Below the pieces are notes generated by a model that was not told the origin of the DNA, did not search any database, and saw nothing but the letters and a program-made list of their open reading frames with translations. From the NCBI GenBank assembly GCA_029851415.1, contig CM056743.1, positions 24,218,905 through 24,282,904 on the forward strand: a stretch of DNA of 64,000 bases, given 5' to 3'. The stretch comes from Eretmocerus hayati. Taxonomy: Eukaryota > Arthropoda > Insecta > Hymenoptera > Aphelinidae. The position numbers and the translations under genes were made by a program. Each line of letters begins with the position of its first letter. Position 1 is the stretch's first letter. This document shows positions 44,845-56,900 of this stretch, piece after piece.

Positions 44845-46300
44845 GAAAATCTTCAAATCTTCACGCGAGAGAGTATTTTATACTCATAATTATAGGCCTC
44901 TAAGGTACTACCCTCAATCTTTCATCTGACTACCAAACACCATAATCATACACATCCTTCCAAAACTTACTCTTTAACCAACAAGGCATCAAGTTTTACG
45001 TAAGTTTCGCTTCTGTTGAAGCAAAGTCTTGCAAATACGTGCACTCTAAAGAAGTTCTTCTTTCCGTAAAGTAGTAAACTGGCATCTCTATCGCAACTCT
45101 TGCTGAGGTTGGCTAGGCGGGCGTTGCTTTTCTCTATACAAGATCGAGCGAAGCAGAAGCAACAACAAGCTTTTGAGACCAAAGGAGATGCACAAGTGTA
45201 TAGATAGCGAGGGAGGGGGGGTAGTTAAGAAAATGAGAAGAGGAATACACTGTGGGCTAATGCAGCGTGCTTCGAGGCCTCTAATAACGTTACACGCCAG
45301 ACCCAACTTTACCGATCTAGTTCACTCTATACAACTAGCTGGCCAGTCTCCTTCAAGATTCAAGTGCATCCACTTCGTTGGCTTGCTTTCCCAATAAGTG
45401 AAATCCGATGCAGGAGACTCAGTCTATTTGATACATTTTAAATCTTCTCAACTTTTCTCGTTTGTAGGTTAGGCGTGAGAAAAATGAGGTAGTACAGGCT
45501 AGCACAGTTTTGAAAATGAGAATTTTCGTCAAATTCTCTGTAACATTTTTTGTCAATTCGGAGATAATCTTGAATAATATGTTAATCATTACAAGTGGAA
45601 AATTCATTCCCACAGGGCTGACTCAAATGATGAGGACAATTATTCAATGATGAACCATAATATGTACAACGATGCGAAGATATAAAAAAACAATGTTTAG
45701 CTGGCTATAAACATTCGAAAGCTCGTTGGTTTCGCTCTTCCGTGCGTACCGTAAGAACACTCAAAAATGCGTTCCTTCAAGTTTATTCATTGGCAAAATA
45801 TCCAATGACCAGAATCACCGTAATCAATTCATAATTCTCATTCCATCTTATAAGTACCCGTCCAAACTCCATTCCCCTTTTCCAATCTCATTTTTGTAAT
45901 CATAGTGGGAATATTCATAGGTCGAGGTTATGCAATCATTCTCAAAATGACCTGACCATTCATGAGAATACTGATCAAAAATGAATAAAAGTATATGCAT
46001 TCGTTCATTTCGGGAATTGAGCTATCACTCATCCTGGAGCTTTACCAATTTATCAATCGAAGCACCCCAACAACATAACCTCTAAATCACCACGCACTTT
46101 GGTGACCTAAACTGCCAAAAATCGAGCTAATATATGACATCAAATTTCACCAATTTGTACCGACCTTAATCGTCGTACTTCAGAACCCCAAAATGTACAC
46201 GACCAATTGCCAACCAAAATAAACCCAAAGCAATCTCACACATATGTATATAAGCATCAATAAAATGGAAATGGCGAAACTTTACTGGTACATCACTTAC
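44845..46300. other. Probable intron of the Dpr-like gene, nothing recognised
   Basis: A somewhat GC-richer patch lies at 45040-45400 with ORFs on both strands but no domain. No further Ig exon was found downstream on the minus strand. Confidence 0.4.
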
Positions 46301-46478
46301 CTAATGCCACCTCGAATTGTGTCGTAGTTGAGAGTCCGAGAGCCATGCATCCACGTCACGTAGCCAGTTGGGTGAGGTACTTTACTCACCACACATTTGA
46401 GCTCTATCGTGCTACCGGCTTTGTAAAACTTGTCACCAGCAGTTGCCCCATGCTCATCTACTATTTCAACCTTTGGCA
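46301..46478 (-). CDS. Ig-domain exon of a Dpr-family gene
   Basis: A 178-nt exon between acceptor TTTTCACAG (to 46479) and donor GTAAGT (46300-46295), phase 1 in and phase 2 out. It encodes the first half of an Ig domain: a Val-Pro-Lys-Val-Glu-Ile entry, Gly-Ser-Thr-Ile-Glu-Leu-Lys-Cys with the first disulfide cysteine, Val-Thr-Trp-Met-His-Gly with the core tryptophan, then Leu-Asn-Tyr-Asp-Thr-x-Arg-Gly-Gly. The Asn-Tyr-Asp ... Gly-Gly run is a hallmark of the second Ig domain of insect Dpr proteins, neuronal surface molecules that bind DIP partners in synapse matching. The second cysteine would be on the next exon, not in view. The paralog cannot be assigned firmly. Confidence 0.85.
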
Positions 46479-47271
46479 CTGTGAAAATCAAATTGAGGTA
46501 AATTAGATCCAGAGTTTCAAGTTACTGATTAGGAGTTGACTACATAACCAATAATTCAGGATTCAATTTCATAGTTCAGTTCATTAATTATTTTGGAGAG
46601 AATGTGGATATACACCGGATGAATTGGAGTATCAAAGGTTACCTGGGATATGAAGCGTGCTGTATCAGTTTTGGTCAGACTTTGATAGGAACTACAAAGG
46701 GTCCTTTATTAAATTATGATATAACAGAGTCAAAAAGGTATTGAAGCTGGGACCAGTCGAAGTTGCTTGGGTCAGGTAATTATGGACAGTGACTTCAGTG
46801 TGTATCGATAGTTTCCTAGAATTTCGGGGCTTACATTTTGAGACGTTCGTAACCAGATCCTCTCGAAAGTCAAAGACCCCTCCGCACAGAGACTCGTCGT
46901 TATGAATTCTCCAAATCGAAACCATCAAAGGACCAGTTTCACGAAACAGGGTCCTTTTCGCAGACTTGGACTACCTCTGTGACCCTTGCTTGCTTGATAG
47001 AAACGGGCTCAATTTCATGTGACTTGGGGACCTAGAATATCAGGTGCGGTAAACCGCAAGCCAAAGAGTAATTAAATGTCTGGGATCCGCTCGGATGCAA
47101 ATGCGATGCAGGCGTGCGACTCGAGTGGTTTATTGTGGTTGTGCCTTGCTGAGTTTCGAATTGATGTCCTCATGGATGATATCGGAAGGTGGCAGAGGTG
47201 AGCCCGAAACTGAATATAGAGATTTCTCAGGAGATTCCCCAAAACAATTTCTAGATCAGTGTCTCTCAACT
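46479..47271. other. Probable intron of the Dpr-like gene
   Basis: No exon or element recognised; the first Ig domain of the gene would lie at higher coordinates and was not found. Confidence 0.4.
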
Positions 47272-48935
47272 GTTAAGTCGTCGAAAAAACCCCAATCACT
47301 CGGAGGGGAAACAATTCATTTCAGTCTTTGTAAAAAATAGAAAATTTTTTGAGACAAATTTTTTGGTTGTCCGAGATTTTCAAAAAATTGTAGTTTTTGG
47401 TCTTCGTGGGGTTCCTTTGCGCGGAATTTTGAAATTCTGAGCTAAAGAATCGAAAAAGCAAGAAAATTCACGCCGAAGTGGGTGATAATGAAGTTCCCCG
47501 ACTTGACTCAGATCAGTTTATGCATAAATAGAATTAGTCCACAAGTGCTAGTTTCTGGTGAACTACTCGAAGTATAACTTGGCGAGTATGACTATCTCCC
47601 TCAATCATCATTGAAATTCCACGGGTTTTTTGCAGTAAAAGTCATAATTATTCCGAATCAGCTAAATGACATGGTTTCAACTCCACAAAGGAGTATTATC
47701 GAGGAAATCATGTCGAGTATTTCCAAATCTTGGAGGGATCAAAAAATGTCTTGGTTAAGTGTACCATGATCTTGACTTTTGAAAGTCATGGAATAAATAA
47801 AAAACCCTTCGAGGATTTTTCGAACGAAATCAGAATCATCCCAATCAGGTTGTGATGGAGATAGAATAAGTTTGTTCCACCTCAACCGGATGCATCCGTA
47901 TTATATCTTATGGAATTTATTGCGACCTTTTGTATTCGTTGATTGTTCAATCCAAAATTTGCATTGCAAACTTCCAAGAATCACAAAGCAGTTGAGACAA
48001 AAATCATGCTCATCATTCTCCAAAGTCTGTATTTTTCTATTAGAATGTGATAAGAATCACTCGTCACTCTTACATAAAAATTGGATTGGCGTTTGTCATT
48101 CAAAAGTAGCATGTTCTCGTTTTTCATGGTGATATAGTTTACAATAATATCATTCATGTGAGAGTGACGAATGATTTGTTTTACATTCTATTAGAAAAAT
48201 ACATACTGTGAAGAATGATGAGGTGATTTTGCACTCAACTGCTATTTAATTCTTGGAAGTTTTGGATTGAACAAACAACGAGTACAAACGGTCGCAAAAA
48301 ACGCCGAGATGTAATACGGAATCATCCAGTCAAGGTGGAACAAACTTATCTCATCTCTATCCTAATCTGATCGTGGGGATCCTGATTTTGTTCAAAGAAT
48401 ACTCGACATATTTCTTTATTCATTTCATTAGTTTCAAGAGCCGAAATCGTGTTACACTTTACATAGGAATTTTTCGATGCCTTCAAGATTTGGAAATACC
48501 AGACATAATTTCTTCGTTTTCACTCCTTTCGAGAGTTGAAACCATGTGATTTTAGGTGATTTGAACAAACTATGACTTTTACTGCAAAAGGCCTGTGGAA
48601 ATTCAATGATGTTTGAGGGGGAAACTGGTACTCGCCAAGTTATACTTTGAGGAGTTTACGAGAAATTAGCACTTGTCGAGTAATTATATTCATCAAGAAA
48701 CTGATCTGAGTCAAGTTTGGGAACTTTTTCAATACACATTTCAACGTAAAATGTATTGCTCGTTCGAATTCCGAGGCCAATATTCCGAAATTCCGCGCAA
48801 AGGAACCCCAAACAGTGCTATTTTCTGAAAAATCCAGACAACCAAGAAATTTGTCTTGAGAAATGCAACAACCATATTTCTTATGGGATATTGCTTCTCC
48901 CCCGAGTATAATTGGCTTTTTCGACGATTCTGTGC
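47272..48935. mobile_element. Large foldback, 1.66 kb, arms about 750 bp
   Basis: The arms meet at a loop near 48110-48150. They pair through AGTTTGTTCCACCT (47869) with AGGTGGAACAAACT (48332), ATAACTTGGCGAGTA with TACTCGCCAAGTTAT, and TCGTCGAAAAA with TTTTTCGACGA at the outer edge. The centre is better conserved than the edges. The right edge runs into a tandem repeat whose units resemble the right arm. Confidence 0.75.
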
Positions 48936-49510
48936 GGGTTCACGGACTATCTCTCCAGTCGACAGTGGTCCAACTCCCAGGATGAATTTTTGAGAGTATT
49001 TTGAACCACATAATTCGACGAGAAAATGATTGCTTTTCCGATTGCCGAAGTCGAAATCCTCAATTTCCGCCGAAAAAACCCTAAAGAGGCCAAAACCCGC
49101 AAAACTGCCAATTTTTCAAAACCTCCGACAACCAATAAGTATGTCTTGGAGGATACAATAATTTTGTTCTCATGAAAATTGACGTGAATTACTTTCCTTC
49201 CAAGAGTTACGGGTTTTATTGACGATCCTGTGCGAATTTACAGACTATCTCTCTACTTGACAGTTGTAAATCTCCCAGAATGAATTTCTCAGAGTATTTC
49301 AAACCCCATAGATCGACAAAAAATTGCCTGCTTTTCGGGTTGCCAGAGTTAAGATTCCCAAATTCCGCAAGGAACCTCAAAAAGACCTAAAAACTCCAAG
49401 AAGTGCTAATTTTCGAAAAATTTGGATAACACAAAGTTTGTCTTAAAAAATGCAATAACATTGTTCCCAACAAAATTGATGTATATTGCTCTTTCTCTGA
49501 GTTAAACCTT
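48690..49510 (+). repeat. Tandem repeat, about 290-300 bp unit, nearly three copies
   Basis: Successive diverged units each contain TTGCCGAAGT-type, AAATTCCGC, GGAACC(C)CAAA and AATTTG(T)CTT blocks. For example GACTATCTCTCCAGTCGACAG (48945) corresponds to GACTATCTCTCTACTTGACAG (49243), a spacing of 298. The first unit belongs to the right arm of the foldback, so the array grew from one end of it. Confidence 0.7.
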
Positions 49511-50089
49511 TGATAGTGAGTTTTTGAGTCGATTGTCACATTCTGAAGAACGCCACCGCCGCAATACAAGTCTTGGACGATACTCACGCGAGAAGAATTC
49601 TGATCCTGCATGAGAAAAGCTACAATTTTACCGATTCAAACACCTCGATATCGCCTGTTCAGAAGGGAAGTATAATAGTACCAAAATTCGATCCTTTTCT
49701 CTTCCGTGCACCGTGAATTTTGCGGAGTTTCGCATTTTTCATCCTTGCTCCAATGCTTGAGTAATTACGATTTTGTCTTGTATTGTAAATGCTTCTCTCT
49801 TCCTCGTATTCGAACTATCCAAATTGTTCTCTAAGGTTATACTGAATCTGTATATCATGTTTACCCCGAATCTCATGCGTCCAAACTAAGAGTCATACGG
49901 TGTTTACATCAATTCGCTTGATATCGTCGGTGCCAAGATCAAATTTCGTCAGAATTTTCACTCGTTATGAACGGATTCTCGTGAGCCGGACCTGTTTGCA
50001 TCCACATTGTATTGCAGCAAACCAAATCTTCCAAATTTCTTCGTTATGACTGGATTCTACTGTGTTTGTGATTTCAGAACTTATCTCAT
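49511..50089. other. AT-rich stretch, nothing recognised
   Basis: No supported feature. Confidence 0.4.
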
Positions 50090-50575
50090 TCTGATAGCTT
50101 GGATACTCGAAGTATTGAACGTAATTTCAATGAGCCCCGAAAACCTCAAATTCAGTTGTCAAATGGGTATTTGATATGGTTATTTGATGAACACATCTAT
50201 GCTTGGAGGTATGTATTCGAAAGATCGTTCAGCAATCTTCTATATCTTGAGATAATGATGAAGTCCATTGATTGAAAATCCTGAGAAGACATTCATTGAG
50301 AATTTCACAAATTCATTGACGAATTAACAATAATTTGATGCAAATTATTGAACGAATCACCCTTCAGGATGTGATTCATCATCATCTCAATGTGAAAAGT
50401 TGCCAAATGACCCTTCAAATACATACCTTGATGCCATGATCATAGAATGTGTATATGTTAACCTGAATACATTCAAGGCTATTCGAGATTATGTTCGACA
50501 TTTTGAGTATCTGAGCTATCTAAATGGTCATCTTACTGTCAATATAAGATGAAAATATGGGCATTTTCGTAAAGT
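50090..50575. mobile_element. Diverged family B MITE copy
   Basis: Inverted halves around a loop near 50300 share blocks with 7212-7881: GAGGTATGTATTCGAA, GAGATAATG(A/G)TG, AGTATCTGAGCTATC and CAATATAAGAT. The outermost GGGAAGGGT ends are absent, so the copy is eroded or truncated on both sides. Confidence 0.7.
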
Positions 50576-50915
50576 CAAGTAAAAAGCAATATAAAATCTG
50601 AGATTAAAATTTACATATTATGTAGGAAACTCAAAAATCACCTGTCCCTCAATGAACATGATGCGAATATCTGTTTGACCACTATCAGTTATAATTATTT
50701 TGACCCTCATGCATGAAATCTCTTAACCTGATCAATTCTTATGCACGGCTGAGATTATCAGACAGGGGCATTTTCTAGTATGAAGAGTTAATCAATCCTC
50801 AAATCCAAAAGAATTATTCAAATTCACTCATCTCTATCGATATTCCTCCTGATTCATAGCGAATCGCAGAGAGATTATAACACCACCAATCCTAGATTTC
50901 TATCAAATGACTTAA

Positions 50916-51508
50916 CCCTTAGTTACCTAGGTGGGATCTACTCACACTCCAACCTACGTGGTAGCCAAATGGCACACTTCACGAAAATCGCTTTATTTCC
51001 GCAGTTTTCTTGTGGAATACCACGAATAAAAATTACTTTTGTATACTGTACCATTTCAGAATCAATATGAACTCCTTTCCCAACATTTGGAGTTCACATA
51101 CTTTTTCAAAAAGTTCCAGAAGATGTCATCTTTTTGCCTCTCCCCTAGGTTAAGCTGATGAAGAATTTTCCAAATCCTGATAAAACTATATCAATTGTGG
51201 CTCAGGTCGCTCTGCAAGTCATTTTTATATTACAGATAGACTTCAAAGATCCTATTGTCATTCGATTTGAAAGGACATTGTCCAAAATTGAAATTTTGAC
51301 TTTTGTCCGTGATAGATTTTCGGTACTAATTTTGGTGATATTTTGAGAAGAAATTTTTTTCTCATATTTTGAATTCGGGCCATTCGAAAGATAATACCAA
51401 AATATGAAATTACATGTAGGCCCCGAATTCCCAGAAAATGAGTACCTACTTTGAGATGCGATCAAAGTTTTGCGTGTGCAAAAAGTCTACCACCTAGGTA
51501 ATTAAGGG
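50916..51508. mobile_element. TTAA-flanked TIR element, family D copy 2
   Basis: The ends CCCTTAGTTACCTAGGTGG and CCACCTAGGTAATTAAGGG are flanked by TTAA on the left and CTAA (one change) on the right. CCC termini with a TTAA duplication resemble piggyBac-type elements. The interior forms only partial pairing. ORFs inside are short and unrecognised. Confidence 0.7.
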
Positions 51509-51512
51509 CTAA

Positions 51513-51912
51513 CACAATATGCATATTGATAAAAAATAATAACACCAAGGCGTAAGTAATTGATTTTCTTCCTATCAACAGGAGCCACAAAAACTCTTTT
51601 GCATTATGATCCGCACTCGAGGCTTTGAATTCTCAATACATACCAAGATATGACATTCGACAAATGTAAAAGGATGAGAGACGGGTCCGGACTTTTGCGC
51701 AACTGCCTCAGGGGTGACTTTCTCAATGCGGTGGTCGTTGACTTTTCGATTACAGAAAAGATCGGATTCCTTCGCTTCGCAGAGTCGATATTGACTTCTG
51801 TTGCTGGATGCAACTTATACAGGTATATCATGTGACTGTATACTTGTGATGTGAAGACTCTCTACCTATATATCGTATACATGGAATACGAAGGAAATTC
51901 TTTTCAAGATAA
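51513..51912. other. Unique stretch, nothing recognised
   Basis: ORFs at 51604-51835 on both strands are mutual shadows; no domain seen. Confidence 0.35.
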
Positions 51913-52104
51913 ATGGCATCTGATGCAAGACTTTTAATACGCAAAGGAAGATATCTTTTCCTCTACGGATGTCTGTGTGTCTTGCCCTTGTTTGATCATC
52001 TCGTGGTCTTATGCAATTCCATGAATGCCAATGTGACACGCGAAAAAGCCTATGTCGAGAATTTTATGAGAAATTCATTGCTGTATTTGATTCACATGTT
52101 TTCA
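51913..52104 (+). CDS. Candidate first coding exon with signal-peptide-like start
   Basis: ATG 51913 in a good context (AAA-ATG-G) opens 64 codons that end exactly at a donor GTAAGG (52105). The N-terminus has a basic Arg-Lys-Gly-Arg patch followed by about 20 hydrophobic residues (Tyr-Leu-Phe-Leu-Tyr-Gly-Cys-Leu-Cys-Val), then a more polar part with one Asn-Val-Thr sequon. This could be a signal peptide or membrane anchor. No following exon was found on the plus strand in the window, so the call rests on the leader and the donor only. Confidence 0.3.
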
Positions 52105-53949
52105 GTAAGGTTTTTTTCCTATTGATGAAGCATTTCGAAGTATGGATCAGGAGCTTCGGTTGAATTTGATGATTAACCTGAACAGTTTCCAATTATTTTC
52201 CGACTGATATGGCGATATGGAAATATTTATCATAATTTTTTTGGGTCAGAAACAGTACTTGACCACATCGCATGCTGATGGATAGTTTTCACGAAGGGAT
52301 GTTCATAGCGTGAGCGAAGCGAGTGACCAAAGTCCTTCGTAAAAAACTAACCATTGCAATGGAATCTCATGATTAGAATGGAAAGTGCAAGAATCTGAAA
52401 TTCAAAAATGCGACTCCTAGGTCAATGTTATAGAATAATGAGAATACCGCAAGGATATCCGCCACTTGAAGGCAATCCTTAAATTTTTGGTGCACCCACA
52501 AAAATATTTCTGTTCCCTAGCCAGACAAATTCGTTCTAAGGACGTCGAAAGTATTTTCAAACACTCTTTCATATTCTTTTGCTGGATTGATTCAAAAACA
52601 TCACAAATATGACGTGGGAGTCAAAAATATTTCGTCGTCTGTAAAAAACATTAAAAATAAGGGGGCTTATAATAATTAGAGCATGCGATGCGGAAATTCC
52701 ATTCATTTTAGCTCAAGATGAATAATATTTCACATACCCGCCCAGGGTAGATTCATTCGACCAGACAGGCTTAATTTGACAGTACAATTTTGCATGCATA
52801 TGGATTATATGCGATTCATATCATGCGAATGAATTGTTCTTTAGCGATTCAGAAAGTATGCATTCACATCTATTGAGACAATTCACGAGTTTCAGGATAT
52901 CCGAGAATGAAATTGTCGAACGAAAAATGAGTCGAACTGAAAGTGAGAAGGATGCTACTTAATCGCTGCTACAGAGGGATTTTTTCCTTAATTGCATCGA
53001 AATTCCAATCAATTGTGAGTATTGCGAACTCATTCAGACGTAACGTCACAGTTGCCGTATCTGACAACACTGGTCTTGATTTTTTCCAGAAACACGAGTC
53101 CAGCAATCACATTAATTATTAAAAGCAAGATGCAATGGACCTGATAACTTTTATTAGCTCCGAATATTGTAAACGACCAAGATCAAGCGCGTAGTAGCTA
53201 ACAACTTTCACAGTTATACTCATAAAATTGTTGCACAATACACGAATGTGATCGTTAACACGGGTATATTGTCTCATTGCCCAATAACCCATATCTTCAA
53301 TCACCGGTGTGACGTATTCTTATTATTTCCGCCAATTAAAATCAATTCCTGCATCTTGAAAATTTTCACCCACCAACAAAGCATTCAATTTCCTACGGAA
53401 CTCATTAATCGATGACGAGAAAGACTTGATTCTGAAAATATTCTCTTACATCAAACATCAAGTTGGAGAACGGTAGATCGGCAAATTTTGCATCAAATTC
53501 AAACGTAATCAGGCGTAACAACGACGATGACGACGACGACAACGAAGCATATAACAACTTGAATTTGCTTAGGTACTTGTTATGCGCATATGTGTTGACG
53601 AATATTGGAGCAATTGTGCGGCAAATTACAAGCGGAGAATGTACGAGTGAACGCGCTTGCAGAGGATAACCCGTACATGCTCTTAGCACCTGAGGTAAAC
53701 ATAGTGAATTACATCCATAACTCGTCGTGCAGTTTCTGAGAGTTATGAATCGTTGATATTTCCCGCTTGATTGCACTGTTAATGTAGTAGTAGTAGTTGC
53801 TGTTATTGTTATTATTGTCGTTTTATTGGGACTCTTGAAATCGTGTAACATGTCGCTCTTACGGGTGCTTGGCTTGATTTGTATGAATAACAAGGGTCTT
53901 TGGTGCGCTGAGAACATCGGAAGCTCCTCTTGATTCACTATTGACATAT
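52105..53949. other. AT-rich stretch, nothing firmly recognised
   Basis: A 199-codon minus-strand ORF at 53405-54004 begins inside the adjacent hAT-like element and has low-complexity Thr/Ser runs. A 68-codon plus ORF with an Asp run overlaps it. Neither has a recognisable domain. Confidence 0.35.
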
Positions 53950-53957
53950 GTTCACAG
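53950..53957. repeat. 8-bp target-site duplication, left
   Basis: GTTCACAG, repeated exactly at 57639-57646 outside the right terminus of the hAT-like element. Confidence 0.8.
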
Positions 53958-56900
53958 CAGGGCTTTCCGAGAAACGAAACGAAATATTTCGTTTCGTTCC
54001 TCAACGACCCCGGAACGTTTTGTTTCGTTTCGATTCGTTATTGAATAACGAAACGAAACTCACTTCGATTTCGTTTCGGTATAGAATAACGAAAGTGTAA
54101 CGAAACTAAAAGAGTTTCGTTTCGTTTCATGCTACGTTTAAGGATTGATATGAGAATTTCGTTTCGGTTCATTCCGTTTCGTTACAGAAGAAACGAAACA
54201 TAATGGGGATCCAATAACGTTATTGGAAAACGAAACGATATTGTGAAACCTTCGTTTCGTTTCGGTTTTCTGTGAGTCTTAGGTGTTTGGTTTCGTTTCG
54301 TTTCGTTTCTCCCGTAACGAAACGAAACTTGCCTCAATTTCGTTTCGGTAGAGAATAACGAAAATGTAACGAAATTCAAAGAGTTCCGTTTCGTTTCATG
54401 CTACGTTTAAGTATTAATATGAAAATTTCGTTTCGGTTCGATTCGTTTCGTTACAGAAGAAACGAAACATATTGGGGATCCAATAACGTTATTAGATAAC
54501 GAAACGATATTATGAAACTTCCGTTTCGTTTCTGTCCTCAATGAGTTCGAAGGGTTTGGATTCGTTTCGTTCCGTTTTTTCCGTGATGAAACGAAACTCG
54601 CCTCAATTTCGTTTCTGTAGAGAATAACGAAAATGTAACGAAATACAAAGAGTTTCGTTTCGTTTCAGGCTTGGTTTCCGGAACTAAGTGAGAATTTTGT
54701 TTCGGTTCATTCCGTTTCGTTACAGAAGGAACGAAACATGAATGACATCCAATAACGTTATCGGATAACGAAACGATATCATGAAACTTTCGTTTCGTTT
54801 CGTTTCATCTGGAACGAAACGGAACTCGCGTCAATTTCATTTCGGTAAAGAATGACGAAAGTGTAACGAAACCAAAAGAGTTTCGTTTCGTTTTGTGCTA
54901 CGTTTAAGGATCAATGTGAGAATTTTGAGAGAGGAGTCTCGTCCCATGAGGGAACAAATTAAATGGAATTGACATATATGATTTCGTTATTATATAACTA
55001 AACGAAATTATCACAGTTTTATTTTGTTCCGGTTTCCAATGAGTTGGAGACATTCGAATTCGTTTTATCTCGTATATGAGTAGTTCCGTGGGAACTTTCA
55101 TATTTGAGAGTCGAAAATGTGCCAACCCCAAATCTCACTTCCGAGGGTTCTCGGATGGATTTTCCGACTTTTTGGAACATGTAAAGCATAAATTAACTTG
55201 CGCACGAATGAACAAATTTCCACCCTGACATCTTGAGGCACGACACGGAACCTGACATTTGGCACTAAAATTGATCCCTTGGCCAAATGGGTTGAGCTAC
55301 GGTCTTGAGGTTTTGGGGTTCCCATTTGGCCATCAGATACTTTGAAAAAAAACTAACTAGGGACTCCGTAATCTCGCGTTGAAGGGTTGCACTAGTAGGG
55401 CACGGAACTGACCAAAAAACTCAGCAAATCCAGATTGGAGTCCGAATGCTACTTGGTTATTAGTTAATTTTGCGTCCATTGCGTATACGCAGAATTTTCA
55501 CCACGAGGGCTGAAATCAGGGTTCTCGTTTCTCAACTTTGAAATTTGCTCGTCGATGGCAGAGAACAAATTCGCGTCTCTTCCAGAGATTGGTCTTTTTG
55601 ATTCACGAATTTCTCCCCGTTTCCATATTCCAAGATGAGTGGTAATAGCTCCTAAACTCTCTACCCTCTGCGACATGACCGTTGGTCTTATGTTGAAAGA
55701 TTTCTCTGTCTTATTATATATGAGTAGTTCCGTGGAAACTTTGGAATAATGTATGCCTGCTTGTATAAACCCTAAAAACGCTCGACAAAAAAACCTGAAG
55801 GGCCATTTTCGATGTATATTTCGGTGTTCTTTTTGGTACAATCGTTTGATTTTCGATCCAAGGCTACCAAAAAAAGTTATCATGAAAGAGGTCAAAATGT
55901 CAGTTCCGTGCCATGTGGTTTTTCATTTCTTCGACCTTTGTGAGTGTGAAGCATCACGGTGAGGCTCATTTGAGACTCGAGGGCACGGATACATTGAATA
56001 TAATACTATCCTGCACAAAATGCTACTGCTATGAGAGCCCAAACACCACTTCTTGTGTGCATGACGAGCACGTACATTTTGTGGCGCAATTTTACTAAAA
56101 ATTTTACTCCCCAACTTCCTCTCGATAAAAGTATATTAGCCTTATTCCAGACCTCCCCGTACCAATTTATTCTGGAAGAAAATTTTCAGGCGCAACTTTT
56201 CCATGCCTCAGAATTTCGAGGAAATTGATTTTCATACTTTGCGGAGCTCTTTCCCGCAAAAATCTGGATTTGCTAAGTTTTTTTGGTCAGTTCCGTGCCC
56301 TACTAGTGCGACCCTTGAACGCGAGATTACGGAGTCCCTAGTCAATTTTTTTTTTCAAAGTATCTGATGGTCAAATGGAAACCCCAAAACCTCAAGACCG
56401 TAGCTCGACCCATTTGGCCGTGGGATCAATTTTAGTGCCAAATGTCAGGTTCCGTGCCCGCTATCGCGTTATCTTTATGATACTTATGGTACTCATGAGT
56501 GAAAATTTGTTCATTCGTGCGCGAGTTGATTTATGTTTAATATCTTCCAAAAAGTCGGAAAATCCATCCGAGAACCCTCGGAAGTGAGATTTGGGGTTGG
56601 CACATTTTCGACTCTCAAATATGAAATTTCCCACGGAACTACTCATATACGAGATAAAACGAATTCGAATGTCTCCAACTCATTGGAAACCGGAACAAAA
56701 TAAAACTGTCGTAATATAGTTTAGTTATGATAACGAAATCATGTATGTCAATTTTATTCAATTTGTTCTCTTATGGGACGAGACTCCTCTCTCAAAATTC
56801 TCACATTGATCCTTAAACGTAGCACGAAATGGAATGAAACTCTTTTAGTTTCGTTACACTTTCATTATTCTCTAGCAAAACGAAATTGACGCGAGTTCCG

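Noticed and set aside
53405..54004. 199-codon minus-strand ORF
   Set aside because: Its start codon and first residues lie inside the hAT-like terminal repeat, with low-complexity Thr and Ser runs and no domain; most likely chance.
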